Assembly: GCA_020635075.1 (NCBI GenBank)
Contig: JACKAM010000001.1
Location: 1,178,001 to 1,242,000, forward strand
DNA from: Pseudobdellovibrionaceae bacterium
GTDB taxonomy: Bacteria; Bdellovibrionota; Bdellovibrionia; Bdellovibrionales; UBA1609
Length of the DNA stretch: 64,000 nt
Direction: 5' to 3'
This document shows, in pieces, positions 16,938 through 26,500 of this stretch. Position 1 is the first letter of the stretch, and every line of letters begins with the position of its first letter. The notes beneath the pieces are model-generated. The model had not been told where the DNA came from. It worked only from the letters and a program-made list of their open reading frames with translations, and made no database searches. The position numbers and the translations under genes were made by a program.

Positions 16938-17594
16938 TTGAAGATCATTAAAGACACCATAAAGCGGCACCGCGTGCGCCGCGCTGGCCGATGGCTGGAT
17001 CGACGGTTTGATTCCTTAGAGGATACCGAGTTGGCCCTGATCGCCTTGACGACAGCAAAGGTCATGAGGGACCTCAGCGCCAACCTCAACGAGGAATTGG
17101 CAAACTGTATCTTGCGCGGGCCGGACTTCACAGTTGAAGAACGCTACCATTACTACTTTGGCCTCAAGACCATTTTGCGCGACATTATCGACAAGCAAGA
17201 ACAGCGGCGAATGGAGCAACTGGAGAAGTCAAAGTATGATCCCAACTATTTCACCGAAAACCGCAAAATCCTTGTTCCTCTTGAAGCAGCCGAACGAATC
17301 TTTCGCGACACCAATCGCCTGCTCATTGTTGCCCTAGGGGCCTCCATTGACGGCAAAACGGAAAGACTTGCCCGCGGACTCTGGAATAAATTAGCCCATG
17401 CCCGCAAGCGCACTTTTGACCAATTGGACGAAGAAACCGCAAGACTGATCCGCCGCCTTGGATATGGCCCCCTTGGCCTCAATGAGGAGAGTGATCAGCT
17501 GTCCGCGATACGTAGCAGTTTTATGAATCTACCCATGCCCGAACCCTGGTTTATGAATCCATGCCCAAGTGGAGACGTTTTGATGGCCGCCTAG
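16938..17594 (+). CDS. Hypothetical protein
   Basis: 218 residues beginning with a TTG codon; no internal ATG before residue 43 offers a better start. The protein is soluble and largely helical, with a strongly basic N-terminus (IKDTIKRHRVRRAGRWLDRR) and a Met/Pro-rich tail (MNLPMPEPWFMNP). There is no signal peptide, no membrane helix and no motif I recognise. It follows the SDR gene on the same strand after an 80-base gap. Confidence 0.6.
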   Translation: MKIIKDTIKRHRVRRAGRWLDRRFDSLEDTELALIALTTAKVMRDLSANLNEELANCILRGPDFTVEERYHYYFGLKTILRDIIDKQEQRRMEQLEKSKYDPNYFTENRKILVPLEAAERIFRDTNRLLIVALGASIDGKTERLARGLWNKLAHARKRTFDQLDEETARLIRRLGYGPLGLNEESDQLSAIRSSFMNLPMPEPWFMNPCPSGDVLMAA

Positions 17595-17662
17595 CCTCTA
17601 TAAGAATGGCACTGCCAATGGCCAAAGAAACCCAAAACAGAATGGTCAAAAATCTGGCCCCT

Positions 17663-18061
17663 CTATGATGACCGCAGAGGTTCCACATACAACAGTTGCC
17701 GGCAGTGCTCGCAGCTATCGCGAAAGGTCCCGGTCAATTGAACCCTGGTCAAATTGCTATCCTTGCCGCAATAGGGGCACTTGGCTCGTGCGGAAAGAAT
17801 TTTTTGCTTATTCAAAGGAACAAATACCAAGGACCCTAGGGCCAAAAGAGCAAACGTTGGAACCGCAACGAAGTGAACCACAGGAATGAGGGCTGAAACC
17901 AATCCTATGCCAAGGAAAATCCCAAACCATTTAAGAGTCTTTTTCAGCCTCTCAGCTGAGGAGTATCGATGAATTTGAACTTCCAAAGTCGACGCCTCAC
18001 TCACGCCATCTCCCCTGACCACCATTGTTAGCTTATCCATTGACCCTGCCTCGCCTTCCAT
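17663..18061 (-). CDS. Small membrane protein with C-terminal zinc-ribbon
   Basis: 132 residues. Two adjacent hydrophobic helices (WFGIFLGIGLVSALIPVVHF and FALLALGSLVFVPL) are followed by a Cys4 ribbon, CPYCG...CEHC, near residues 94-122. The short hairpin topology would leave both ends in the cytoplasm, with the ribbon able to bind zinc. Function unknown. GGTGGGG precedes the ATG at 18061; a second in-frame ATG at 18040 (MDKLTMVV) is a possible alternative start. The gene is divergent from the TPK-like gene. Confidence 0.72.
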   Translation of the reverse strand: MEGEAGSMDKLTMVVRGDGVSEASTLEVQIHRYSSAERLKKTLKWFGIFLGIGLVSALIPVVHFVAVPTFALLALGSLVFVPLNKQKILSARAKCPYCGKDSNLTRVQLTGTFRDSCEHCRQLLYVEPLRSS

Positions 18062-18123
18062 CTATACCCCACCTATATCATGACTGAGGGAGCAAGAAAA
18101 ACGCCCGATTGGACAACTGAGCT

Positions 18124-18738
18124 ATGAGTCATGCAGATTTTAAAATGGGTGCCGATTTATGGTCGCAGTTTTTGGCTGAACTTGGGCCAAATGCCTTTCT
18201 TGTCGGGCCTCTCTGCGCGTCACCACCAGCCAACTCAGGACCGACCATCTATGTGGACGGCGGAGCCCGGTGGTTTCGCGAGCCTGGCATCAGTATCGGC
18301 GATGGCGACTCCTGGGATGAGATCCCACAGGTACTTCTTTACCCCGACAAGGATGTTTCCGATTTGGGGTTTGTGCTGCGAAGTCTGCCTTTGACTGTGC
18401 GCTTATTGGAGCTGGTGGGCTTCCTTGGTGGCGACAGGGATCATGAGCTTTTCAACCTGGGCGAGATTCACCGCTTTCTTGGGGCTCAGTCAGGCCGAGT
18501 CGCTCACATGGACCAGTCGGTTTTAGGGTTTTCCTCGGGCACCTGGCAATTGGAACATGAAGGCGTATTTTCCCTTTTGAGCCTTGCTCATGTACAGGTG
18601 CAGATTCAAGGAGAAGTGGAGTTCCCTGTCGATCTGCCAATTGAATTCCACCCTCTCGATAGCCGTGGACTGTCCAACGAGTCTCGAGGACTTATTTCTC
18701 TGACCACCACAGGCCCCATTTTTATCTTTCTGCGGTAA
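18124..18738 (+). CDS. Thiamine pyrophosphokinase-like protein
   Basis: 204 residues, close to the usual TPK length. The TPK catalytic pattern is visible in order: YVDGGARW (43-50), GDGDSWDE (59-66, where TPK has GDFDS), DKDVSDLG (75-82, for the KDxTDLE motif) and GFLGGDRDHELFN (99-111, for GGRxDHxLxN). A C-terminal beta region follows, as in the family. Known: TPK makes thiamine diphosphate from thiamine and ATP. The substitutions keep the acidic metal ligands, so activity is plausible, but the nucleobase-side pocket may differ. No other thiamine gene is nearby. No strong ribosome-binding site. Confidence 0.72.
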   Translation: MSHADFKMGADLWSQFLAELGPNAFLVGPLCASPPANSGPTIYVDGGARWFREPGISIGDGDSWDEIPQVLLYPDKDVSDLGFVLRSLPLTVRLLELVGFLGGDRDHELFNLGEIHRFLGAQSGRVAHMDQSVLGFSSGTWQLEHEGVFSLLSLAHVQVQIQGEVEFPVDLPIEFHPLDSRGLSNESRGLISLTTTGPIFIFLR

Positions 18739-18872
18739 GGCGCCTATCTACCTCACCCGTATGAGGTGGTTGAATAGATACTTTACAGTGACAAGCGACT
18801 CGACGACAGAGAAGAAACTGGACAGTTTCGAGCGAGCTGAATCTTGCACAGTTCAGAACGTGGGAGAATTTT

Positions 18873-19901
18873 ATGGGGGAAAGGAAACGGGTTCAAGACC
18901 TCGTTATGGCAGTGCTGTGCCTGACGAGTGGGGCCTTGTCGTTTAGTTGTTCGCCCTTTCACGCAGCGGAAAGGGACAGAACAGATACCAATTCGCTCGG
19001 ACAAGCGACGCCAGGGACACAACAGTCTCTGTCAGTCACTTCGTTTTCAACGACTCTTTATCCGGTTTTGAAAGCCAATTGCGGATCCTGCCACGGCACC
19101 TATGTTCACCCACTGTTTGCAGTTAGCGACATCCGTTTTGCTCACGATGCGGTTATCAGCTACAACCTGGTCAACCTCCAGGATCCATCCACCTCGTCAG
19201 TACTCAGTAAAATCGGAAGTGGTCACCAATCGGTGAACACGAGCCTGAACAACGATTTGGAACGATCCATCCGGGACTGGGCCGGGCTGATGGACCCGAG
19301 CAAAGACCATCAGGCCCCAAGTGTCCGAGTCATTTCACCCCTTGACCAAGCGACTGTCAGTGGCTCCTTGTTTATTCACGTTTCGGCAACGGACAACGTC
19401 GGCGTCACATCAGTCACCCTCGTTCTCAATGGCAAGGTGTTAAATGCACTGGAGCTGACCCAGCCGCCCTTTGGCTGGCCGTGGGATACAACCAAGGTGG
19501 CAAATGGCACTCACACCCTTGCGGCTCAAGCCAAAGATGGGGCTGGGAATATTGCCACCTCCACTGTCGTCACTGTAACGGTCAATAATGTGGCATCAAC
19601 TCCATCGCCCCCACCGCCGCCACCACCACCCGTGGCCGAGGACTCCTACACCTGGATTTCGCAAAACATTCTCGTCCCCAAGTGCTTGTCCTGTCATAGT
19701 GCAAGTACCCATTATAAAGGCGTGGACTACTCCACCTATGCGAAAACCATCAGTACTGGCGGTGTTGTATCTGGAAATCCGGGCGCCAGTAAGCTCTATA
19801 CGACTTGCCAAAATGGTTCCATGCCGAAGAACTCAGGAAAGCTCTCCAGTGATCAGCTCAATGCACTCAGCACATGGATCATCAATGGGGCTAAGCAGTA
19901 A
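18873..19901 (+). CDS. Di-heme cytochrome c-like lipoprotein with Ig-like domain
   Basis: 342 residues. A signal peptide ends in LSFSC near residue 26. Two CxxCH heme-binding motifs flank the middle: CGSCH near residue 70 and CLSCH near 272, each in a planctomycete-type cytochrome context (YPVLKANCGSCHGTY, ILVPKCLSCHSAS). Between them is an Ig-like segment (APSVRVISPLDQATVSGS ... ATDNVGVTSVTLVLNG) of the Big_9 type and a run of eight prolines. The layout suggests an electron-transfer or sensor lipoprotein in the cell envelope. GGGAG precedes the ATG. It is convergent with the VWA lipoprotein gene, with six bases between the stops. Confidence 0.8.
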   Translation: MGERKRVQDLVMAVLCLTSGALSFSCSPFHAAERDRTDTNSLGQATPGTQQSLSVTSFSTTLYPVLKANCGSCHGTYVHPLFAVSDIRFAHDAVISYNLVNLQDPSTSSVLSKIGSGHQSVNTSLNNDLERSIRDWAGLMDPSKDHQAPSVRVISPLDQATVSGSLFIHVSATDNVGVTSVTLVLNGKVLNALELTQPPFGWPWDTTKVANGTHTLAAQAKDGAGNIATSTVVTVTVNNVASTPSPPPPPPPPVAEDSYTWISQNILVPKCLSCHSASTHYKGVDYSTYAKTISTGGVVSGNPGASKLYTTCQNGSMPKNSGKLSSDQLNALSTWIINGAKQ

Positions 19902-19907
19902 GACACC

Positions 19908-21548
19908 TTAGGGATGGTCAGGATTAAAGATCTGAAAGTCCCGACTGAGGAAGCTGCCAATGCTTCCTGTGCCCTGGTCGAAATCCTCATAATACAGGGT
20001 GCGGTGGGCGTAGAGGAGAACCGGCGGGGCCGATGGGTTGTCTTCCAAGACCTGAAAGAACATCAGCTTGATGACATTGCCGCCGGCTTCATGACGAAGG
20101 GGCAACATGGTTTCTGCTCCCGGATCGCCGGTTGGAAACAAGGGTACATTCTTTAAGGACACCCGATAGCAGCGTTGGCCATTTTGAGGGGGAGCTTCCT
20201 GAACACTCACATCGATGAGCGGTCCATGCTTCACCTCCCGGTCATTCATGAACACACCAGTATGGCGGATGGACTCTTCAAAGCTGGTTAAACCATCGGT
20301 GCCCATATCAGCCGTGGCATCACGTGGATCCAAGGGGTTAGAGCCAATGCGGAACTCAAGGCCATCAAAAATCAAATCCCCATCTCGATCAAAGTTGTAG
20401 GGGTCCGTACTCAATGAAAGATCGTCGCAATCACTTAAACCGTCCTGGTCCGAATCCAGGTAAGCCATACCTTCAATACAAGCGGCCGGACAGAACCCCC
20501 CGTTTTTCAGCCAAATCTTGTCAGAGCAATCCTTGTGAGTGCTATGAATCAAAGGATTCAGTCCCAGTGCAATCTCCTCGGCGTCAGGCAGGCCATCACT
20601 GTCTGAGTCGGTGGCCAGGGCTCCTGATGATGAGATGGCTCCATTCATGTTAACAGCCGCAAAATGACGTAGGACATATTTACGATTGGCAAATATCCCC
20701 ACCGCATTGTAATCAACCGGCCCGGTGTCATCCGCCACAATGGAGCGGCTGCCGAAGCCACCTGCGGCCTGGGCTGCCAACACCGCTCTGTGCATCATCA
20801 AACCACCGTCTGGGTTGCCGTTGAAATTATCCATAAAATAAAAATAGACATTCACCCGACTGGCCTCAACAGGATCTTTTGGGTTGACCTTCCCCGTGTG
20901 GATCAATTCGACTACCTTATCGCTCAGCTCCTTGGGTGTCACATCGGTGGGCGCACCATCAGTGACAATGACCACACTGTAGCGGCCTGAAGTATTGGTG
21001 GCCAAATCGTCTTCGATACAGCGCTTGGTGTTTTCTAAGATAGCTTTAAAGGGCGAGTTCCCCAGATGAGGATTACTCAGGGTGTCCATCTGGTTCATGG
21101 CCTTTTGTAGCTGATTGTAATCGGTGTCCACCCGAGACTTGAGAAACTGACAGGCGGTTCTCAGCTGAGGGAGCGTGGGCGGATTGGTGCTCGCATCCGG
21201 AAGAAAACCAAAAACATCCTGATGAAGAGCGCCTAATGTAATCGTGAAATTGTCGTCATCCTTGTATTCGTCGACAAGCTTGCGCAGGCCTGCGACCCGA
21301 CGAGTGGTGCCCGTCGTGGCGTTGTGGGGGTCCACACCTTCCATACTCTGAGACATGTCGGTAATAAAGATCACTCGATTCAGATTCTCAAGGTAATTGG
21401 GCGTTTGCGTACACACCAATCCGTCCTCGGATGCCGCGATAAAGGACTCCTTTTGGAAAAGCCTCACATCGGAGCAACCAAAGAGACCCGCCAGAGCCAA
21501 TGCTGGCAAGACCTGGATTATAATAATTGAGCACTTCTTTGGACTCAT
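19908..21548 (-). CDS. von Willebrand factor A lipoprotein with thrombospondin-3-like calcium repeats
   Basis: 546 residues. The signal peptide ends in LAGLFGC. A VWA domain follows with the MIDAS start FITDMSQSME near residue 62 (DxSxS) and VIVTDGAPT near 195. The middle has thrombospondin type 3-like calcium loops: DSDSDGLPDAEE, DSDQDGLSDCDD, DRDGDLIFDGLE and DMGTDGLTS. The C-terminal ~100 residues are a beta-rich domain. Together they indicate a surface-exposed, calcium-stabilised adhesion or assembly lipoprotein. The gene neighbours the cytochrome lipoprotein tail to tail. Confidence 0.86.
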   Translation of the reverse strand: MSPKKCSIIIIQVLPALALAGLFGCSDVRLFQKESFIAASEDGLVCTQTPNYLENLNRVIFITDMSQSMEGVDPHNATTGTTRRVAGLRKLVDEYKDDDNFTITLGALHQDVFGFLPDASTNPPTLPQLRTACQFLKSRVDTDYNQLQKAMNQMDTLSNPHLGNSPFKAILENTKRCIEDDLATNTSGRYSVVIVTDGAPTDVTPKELSDKVVELIHTGKVNPKDPVEASRVNVYFYFMDNFNGNPDGGLMMHRAVLAAQAAGGFGSRSIVADDTGPVDYNAVGIFANRKYVLRHFAAVNMNGAISSSGALATDSDSDGLPDAEEIALGLNPLIHSTHKDCSDKIWLKNGGFCPAACIEGMAYLDSDQDGLSDCDDLSLSTDPYNFDRDGDLIFDGLEFRIGSNPLDPRDATADMGTDGLTSFEESIRHTGVFMNDREVKHGPLIDVSVQEAPPQNGQRCYRVSLKNVPLFPTGDPGAETMLPLRHEAGGNVIKLMFFQVLEDNPSAPPVLLYAHRTLYYEDFDQGTGSIGSFLSRDFQIFNPDHP

Positions 21549-21612
21549 CCCCCACCCATAATTAAGACAACCGCTCGCTGTCCTTAAAACGACAACAACC
21601 CCGAATCACTTT

Positions 21613-22116
21613 CTATTGATCTAATTTGGCAACTCTCACTTTCTGGGGCCAACCCTCACAGCCCAATTCGCGAATAAAGCTAACCTTCTTTTCCGCATCA
21701 ACATCAATTCGGTATTCATATCCCGATTCACTCTCAAAACAGACTTTCACCTGGCCACCTGAAGCCGGAGTTTCGCAGTCGCCTATAGTGGCCGGTAGCC
21801 GCTGAATTCCCAGGTCGATTTTCTCCCCGGTATCCACTTTGGTGATTTCCATTTCTGCCGTGTCACCAGACTCACGACCTTCCAAATCGAATAACACCAC
21901 CCATGCCCCGGCCTCGTTATCGCAGACAGGACCTGTTTCGGATACGCCAGAAAACACGCTCTCCGATCCCAGCCACGACACCACCAAGCGACTGCCACTT
22001 TCTACGATGCCCACATCACCCGCATTGGTGAAAAGGAAACCGACGGCAAAAGTGACAACAAAGCTGATCCCAAAAATATAAAGTCTGAACATCTTGTCCC
22101 TGATCTTTTCTCTCAT
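21613..22116 (-). CDS. Membrane-anchored protein of unknown function
   Basis: 167 residues. One N-terminal helix (LYIFGISFVVTFAVGFLF) acts as anchor or uncleaved signal, followed by a beta-rich periplasmic part with four cysteines (VCDNE, DCETP, VCFES, GCEGW), probably two disulphides. No family recognised. Three starts compete: TTG at 22128, ATG at 22116 (GGAG only two bases away) and ATG at 22092 (CAGGG six bases away). All keep the anchor helix. Confidence 0.68.
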   Translation of the reverse strand: MREKIRDKMFRLYIFGISFVVTFAVGFLFTNAGDVGIVESGSRLVVSWLGSESVFSGVSETGPVCDNEAGAWVVLFDLEGRESGDTAEMEITKVDTGEKIDLGIQRLPATIGDCETPASGGQVKVCFESESGYEYRIDVDAEKKVSFIRELGCEGWPQKVRVAKLDQ

Positions 22117-22308
22117 TGCTCCACCCAACCAACCCCAACCATCGGGGTTATTCTAAGCTCTATGTGAGCAACGGATGTGCCACTTTTGGGCCCAATAGAG
22201 AATAGATCGACACCGAAGCTTGTCTAAGCCCTTCGAAAGCGTTTGATTTCTTGTCTCACGTTAAGACATTGACGAAGTGTCAAAAAGATCGGCAACCCTA
22301 GGAGCCGT

Positions 22309-22659
22309 CTAGTTGTTTTTCCAGATGGATCGGCAGTTGCGCAGACGTTCCAACTGTATGCCCTGAGACTTAAAGGTACCCTCGGCGTAACAACGATACT
22401 CCGCCTCACGATTGAGGGCATGGAGTTCTTTCACCACTCCGGGGGACATACCTAGGAGTTTGAGTCCCTCACCCTGCCTCTTAATCCTCCAGGCAGGAGA
22501 CTGGTATCGGACCTCCACTTTAAGAGCCTGTCCAACTCGTTGCTCTTCATCCACTTCCAAAAGTAGACTATCCACTTCGCTGGCGATTTCACTACTGCTG
22601 GCGGACGCCCCAGCAGGAAAACAGAGAAGCGCAATAAACATCATGGCTAAGGTTCTCAC
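22309..22659 (-). CDS. Small secreted protein of unknown function
   Basis: 116 residues from a GTG start. The GTG at 22659 has GGAGAG four bases upstream and opens directly into a signal peptide (RTLAMMFIALLCFPAGASA); the longer reading frame from 22686 adds charged residues and is less likely. The mature part is Glu/Lys-rich and probably helical, with two cysteines (RCYAE, NCRSI). No family recognised. No obvious operon partner. Confidence 0.68.
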   Translation of the reverse strand: MRTLAMMFIALLCFPAGASASSSEIASEVDSLLLEVDEEQRVGQALKVEVRYQSPAWRIKRQGEGLKLLGMSPGVVKELHALNREAEYRCYAEGTFKSQGIQLERLRNCRSIWKNN

Positions 22660-22790
22660 ATCACTCTCCCGACGTTTTTCAGGCACACAAGGACCAAAAG
22701 GGGCACTTTTTCACGCCTTTAGACCGTCTAAACCCCATTCAAGGGCACAGGAAGCCTAAAAAGCAGGTTTCGTGCCGAAATCGAGAGAAA

Positions 22791-23564
22791 TCAGACTCTT
22801 AAGTCTTCCTGGAGGCTGGCATCAAGCATTTTCCTGGCATAAGCCTCCGCTTGATCCGAATGAAGTTGGGAGAGGAGTTCCATAGAGATCAACACATTTT
22901 TGTTCTCATCCATGCTCACCCTAATTTTGCCTGTCTTTGCCCTATAGGGCGAAAAGTAAAGATGCTTCTCCAAACGCATGACAAAATCCGGGGATGGCGA
23001 CCGATCCCCCAGCGACACATGAAAGTCCAACGGATGAATCATTCCCTTAGCTAGTTTTTTGAGTCCTAGGCGACTGATGGTGCGTGTGGGTACAAAGTAA
23101 GACTCCCCCTCAGAATTCTGCAGTTGACAGCGGAACAGGCCAACTCTCTGCAGACGACCCTTAGAACCACCGATCTGTATCCAATCCCCCTCTCCCAGGC
23201 CGGCCGTCACCAACATGGCCACAGCCGGCATGAGTCCGCGACTGAATTCCACCAGTAGGACGATGAGCATGGCAACCAATGCCACGAGACCCGCCAATTC
23301 GAAAAGCACACTCCTACGGGCCATGAAAAAGGTGGCGTTAATGACAAAAAACAAGGGAAAGATGAGGTTAAAAACCACGCGCAGGGTGGGCACGTGAAGT
23401 CGTCGCGACCACCCCGTCCTTTCCAGGTGACGCAAGAGGGCCTGTACAGTGAAGAACACGGCAAAGCCCACAGCAATAATCCAAAACAGAGCGGCCAATC
23501 CATACCAAGAAAACCAGGCCAGTGAACGATCAATCTCTTCGAGCAGATAGGATTTATCTTCCAA
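22791..23564 (-). CDS. MscS-family mechanosensitive channel
   Basis: 257 residues. Four hydrophobic helices (about residues 15-42, 60-82, 85-108 and 110-125) precede the MscS beta domain: GLGEGDWIQIGGSKGRLQRV near 125, then SEGESYFVPT, where MscS has its conserved VPN-type segment. Known: opens under membrane tension to release ions and osmolytes. It starts with TTG, eight bases after the stop of the giant antiporter-NTPase gene and behind GGGGGAAAA, so it is the last gene of the ion operon. Gene order suggests it is the emergency valve of the same potassium/pH system. Confidence 0.86.
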   Translation of the reverse strand: MEDKSYLLEEIDRSLAWFSWYGLAALFWIIAVGFAVFFTVQALLRHLERTGWSRRLHVPTLRVVFNLIFPLFFVINATFFMARRSVLFELAGLVALVAMLIVLLVEFSRGLMPAVAMLVTAGLGEGDWIQIGGSKGRLQRVGLFRCQLQNSEGESYFVPTRTISRLGLKKLAKGMIHPLDFHVSLGDRSPSPDFVMRLEKHLYFSPYRAKTGKIRVSMDENKNVLISMELLSQLHSDQAEAYARKMLDASLQEDLRV

Positions 23565-23572
23565 TTTTCCCC

Positions 23573-26500
23573 CTATACCCAGTGGGTGTCCTGAAAGTGA
23601 GTACCAATGGAAAAAGTCAAATCTGGAGGAATCTGATATATGCGCCCATCCCGATCACAACGTGCCACCAAGCCAGTAGCCTCAAGGGAATTCAACTCAC
23701 GGCGCAAGATGCGGACATCCCAGATCAGGGATTCCCGTAATTGACCAATTGTCCTTGGGCCATAGCGATAGAGCTCCTTGAGGAGAATCAAAGAGCCTTC
23801 ACTAAAGGCGTCCAAAAATCCAAAGCCTTCAACCATGGATTTATGTAGCGAAATTTGCAATCGATCGCCGGAAACTCCCTCCAGGCTATGGACCCACAGA
23901 GCCAAGGCCAAGCGCAGGTTGCCATGGCTGCGACTCTTAAGAGTGCTAAAGAACAAATGTTCATCCCCAGTCTTCCAAATTTGCTTAATCCGATCCAGGC
24001 CGAGGGAGCTGGCAAATTCAAGCTCCAAGCCACTTAATTTGTGCCGATCATAAATCACTCGTCTCAAGCATTCACCATCTAAAGGTTTGAGTCGAACCAC
24101 TTCGGTGAAGACCGAACGCAAATCAAAGGCATCTTGAAAGAGTCCGTAATTGGGGTCACGAATCGTGGCGATCCAACTCACATTCTCAGGGGCCCGGACA
24201 ACAAGATCGCAAAATCGCTCCATGCCCTCATAGCCGGAGGGCTGAAGCCAGTTATCCAGATTGTCGATCATCACAACCATGTTTTGCCGGCGTAACTCAC
24301 GCAGAAGGTTGTTGATTGAGGCGTCAGTTCCCAGCTCCGCCCCCAGCGCAGGGAGAATTCGGGTTGTGGTGTGATAAACATCCTGCTCTAAGCGGACGAT
24401 CCGCGCATTAGGGAATTCCAACTGACAGATGTTCAGCAGTGAGGTTCGCCCCATTCCGGGCTCCGCCGTCACCAAGAGTCTGCGTCCAATGTTTTGTTGT
24501 CGCCCTTGCCCCAAGACCACATCTAAGGCCTCCCGGTGGGCCGAAAAGAATCTCCGATCCTGTAGAGGGTCCAAAGAAAAAAGCCTCTGGTAAAGCCGCG
24601 GCAACTCTTCTCTGGTTTGGGCGAGATAATGATCTTCGAGATAACTTCTCACAACTTGGGCATCCAGACGACCCTCATGAATCCTCTCCCTTAAGGCGGT
24701 GGCTGCTTGATGGCCCTCCAGTACCTTAAGACTCCTTCGCAGATCTTTGCCCACCCGCCTTGTTTTTTCCCCGATCACCCTTTTGCGGACTTCCCACTTT
24801 TGCGCTAGCCACCCCTGAACCCCGCGAATCCGCGTGGTGGCCGAATCAACAACGCCAGCACGATGGAGGCCTTTCCAAAGTTCCGTATTGGCCTCACCTA
24901 TAAACTGGTGAACATCCTCCTCGGTTTGAGACAGTTGCTTCAGAAAGTCGTTCTCCAAATCCGAAATCTTATCAATGGCCCTGGCCACCGCACCTTCAGC
25001 ATTGGATTTGGCCTCCGCAAACTCTTCGGCTGCACTTCCGTGTGTTGACTCCAAGGAGTATTCAAGAACATTAAGAGCGTCCTCACACTCCACTGCCAAG
25101 GACTCATTAAATCCAAAGACCCTTTCCATTCGTGACTCAATGAGAGGCAGGACTTCAATCAAAACCGACTCGTGGAAGTTGTTGTCCAGATTGATACTGA
25201 TGACATCCAATTCCTGAGGCCTATAGACATCTCGACCAATGGAATCCTCAGTCAAAATCTCGAGCTCTCGCTGATGGACCGGCAGGCGCTCACGGATGGC
25301 ATGGGTCAAATCGCGATTGAGAAGTCGATTGCTACCGAGGGAAAGAGATCTGAATCTCAGCTTCCGCAAGCAGTCCGCTCCCACGGCGCGGATATTGTTT
25401 TCCATAGCTTTGACATCAACCTGAGTTTCGGGAGTGATTGTGGCAAGACGTTTTTTGACTTCAGCCAAATGTCCCTTTAATTCCCCACAGACGTGATGGA
25501 CCATTTCCCGTGCACCTTCCAATGGTTGTAGACATCGGCCCTCGATAATCTCGTCCACAACTTTCTGGATATAGCCCGTCATCAGGTGAGCTCGTAGAGT
25601 ATTATTAACAAAGAGAAACTTTTCTTCCCAAAGTTTCACGTCTGCTTCGGCACCGTGGAGATAACGACTGACCTCTGGTTCAGCCAGGGAAAACCTCACC
25701 TCATCACTTCTCAAAAATGGACTGCCCACATTATTTAGTGACCAGCTCAACCCCCGACCTGCCTTTGAAAGCATAAAACGAAAATCCGACTGCGCCAGGT
25801 CCAGGCTCCCCTTTAACAACTCCTGACATTTTGTCCAGATCTCCTTCTCCTCCACATTGCCTGCTACCAAGCCACGACGAACCTCCTCGGTGATCAGATA
25901 TACCGCACGAATCCAATTGTTAGAAAAGGTCCAACTAAACTGAGACAATGCCGGACACAGGTGATAGCGGACAATGGATTGGAGGGGAACCTCACGGCGC
26001 AGAGGTCGATGCTTAGGGTTCAAAAACAGTTTGAACCGCAATCCCATCTTTTTGATTCGAATGGACCAACTGTCTCCCGTCTGCCAGCGAAAATGCTCCT
26101 CTCGGAAGGGAACCGTCACTACCGAGGACTGTTGCAGGAGCAAACCGTCTTGCTTCTGATAGAGAGATAATACCGCTTTTGCCCTTTGTCTCAAACGAAA
26201 GGTCTGCTCCTCCATGGCATCCAAAATCTCATCATTAAATACTCCTTTGCTGCCAATATGACTCTGAAGATCTTCGATCACGCCAGAAACCAAAGGCTGA
26301 AAACGCGCTCCCATTAGGTCCTCAAAACCCTGTTCCAATTGCGCGAACAAATCCTTTGCTCTTGTGCGAACCTCCTCATCATGCACATCCCTTAAATCGA
26401 GGGAAGGGTGCAAATCTGAGACTTCAATTGGGGCCAGCTCTGTCCTTTCCCCGTGGGCAGATTGATCCTCAGTGGCGACCCGGGGTATCGTCGCCTGAAG

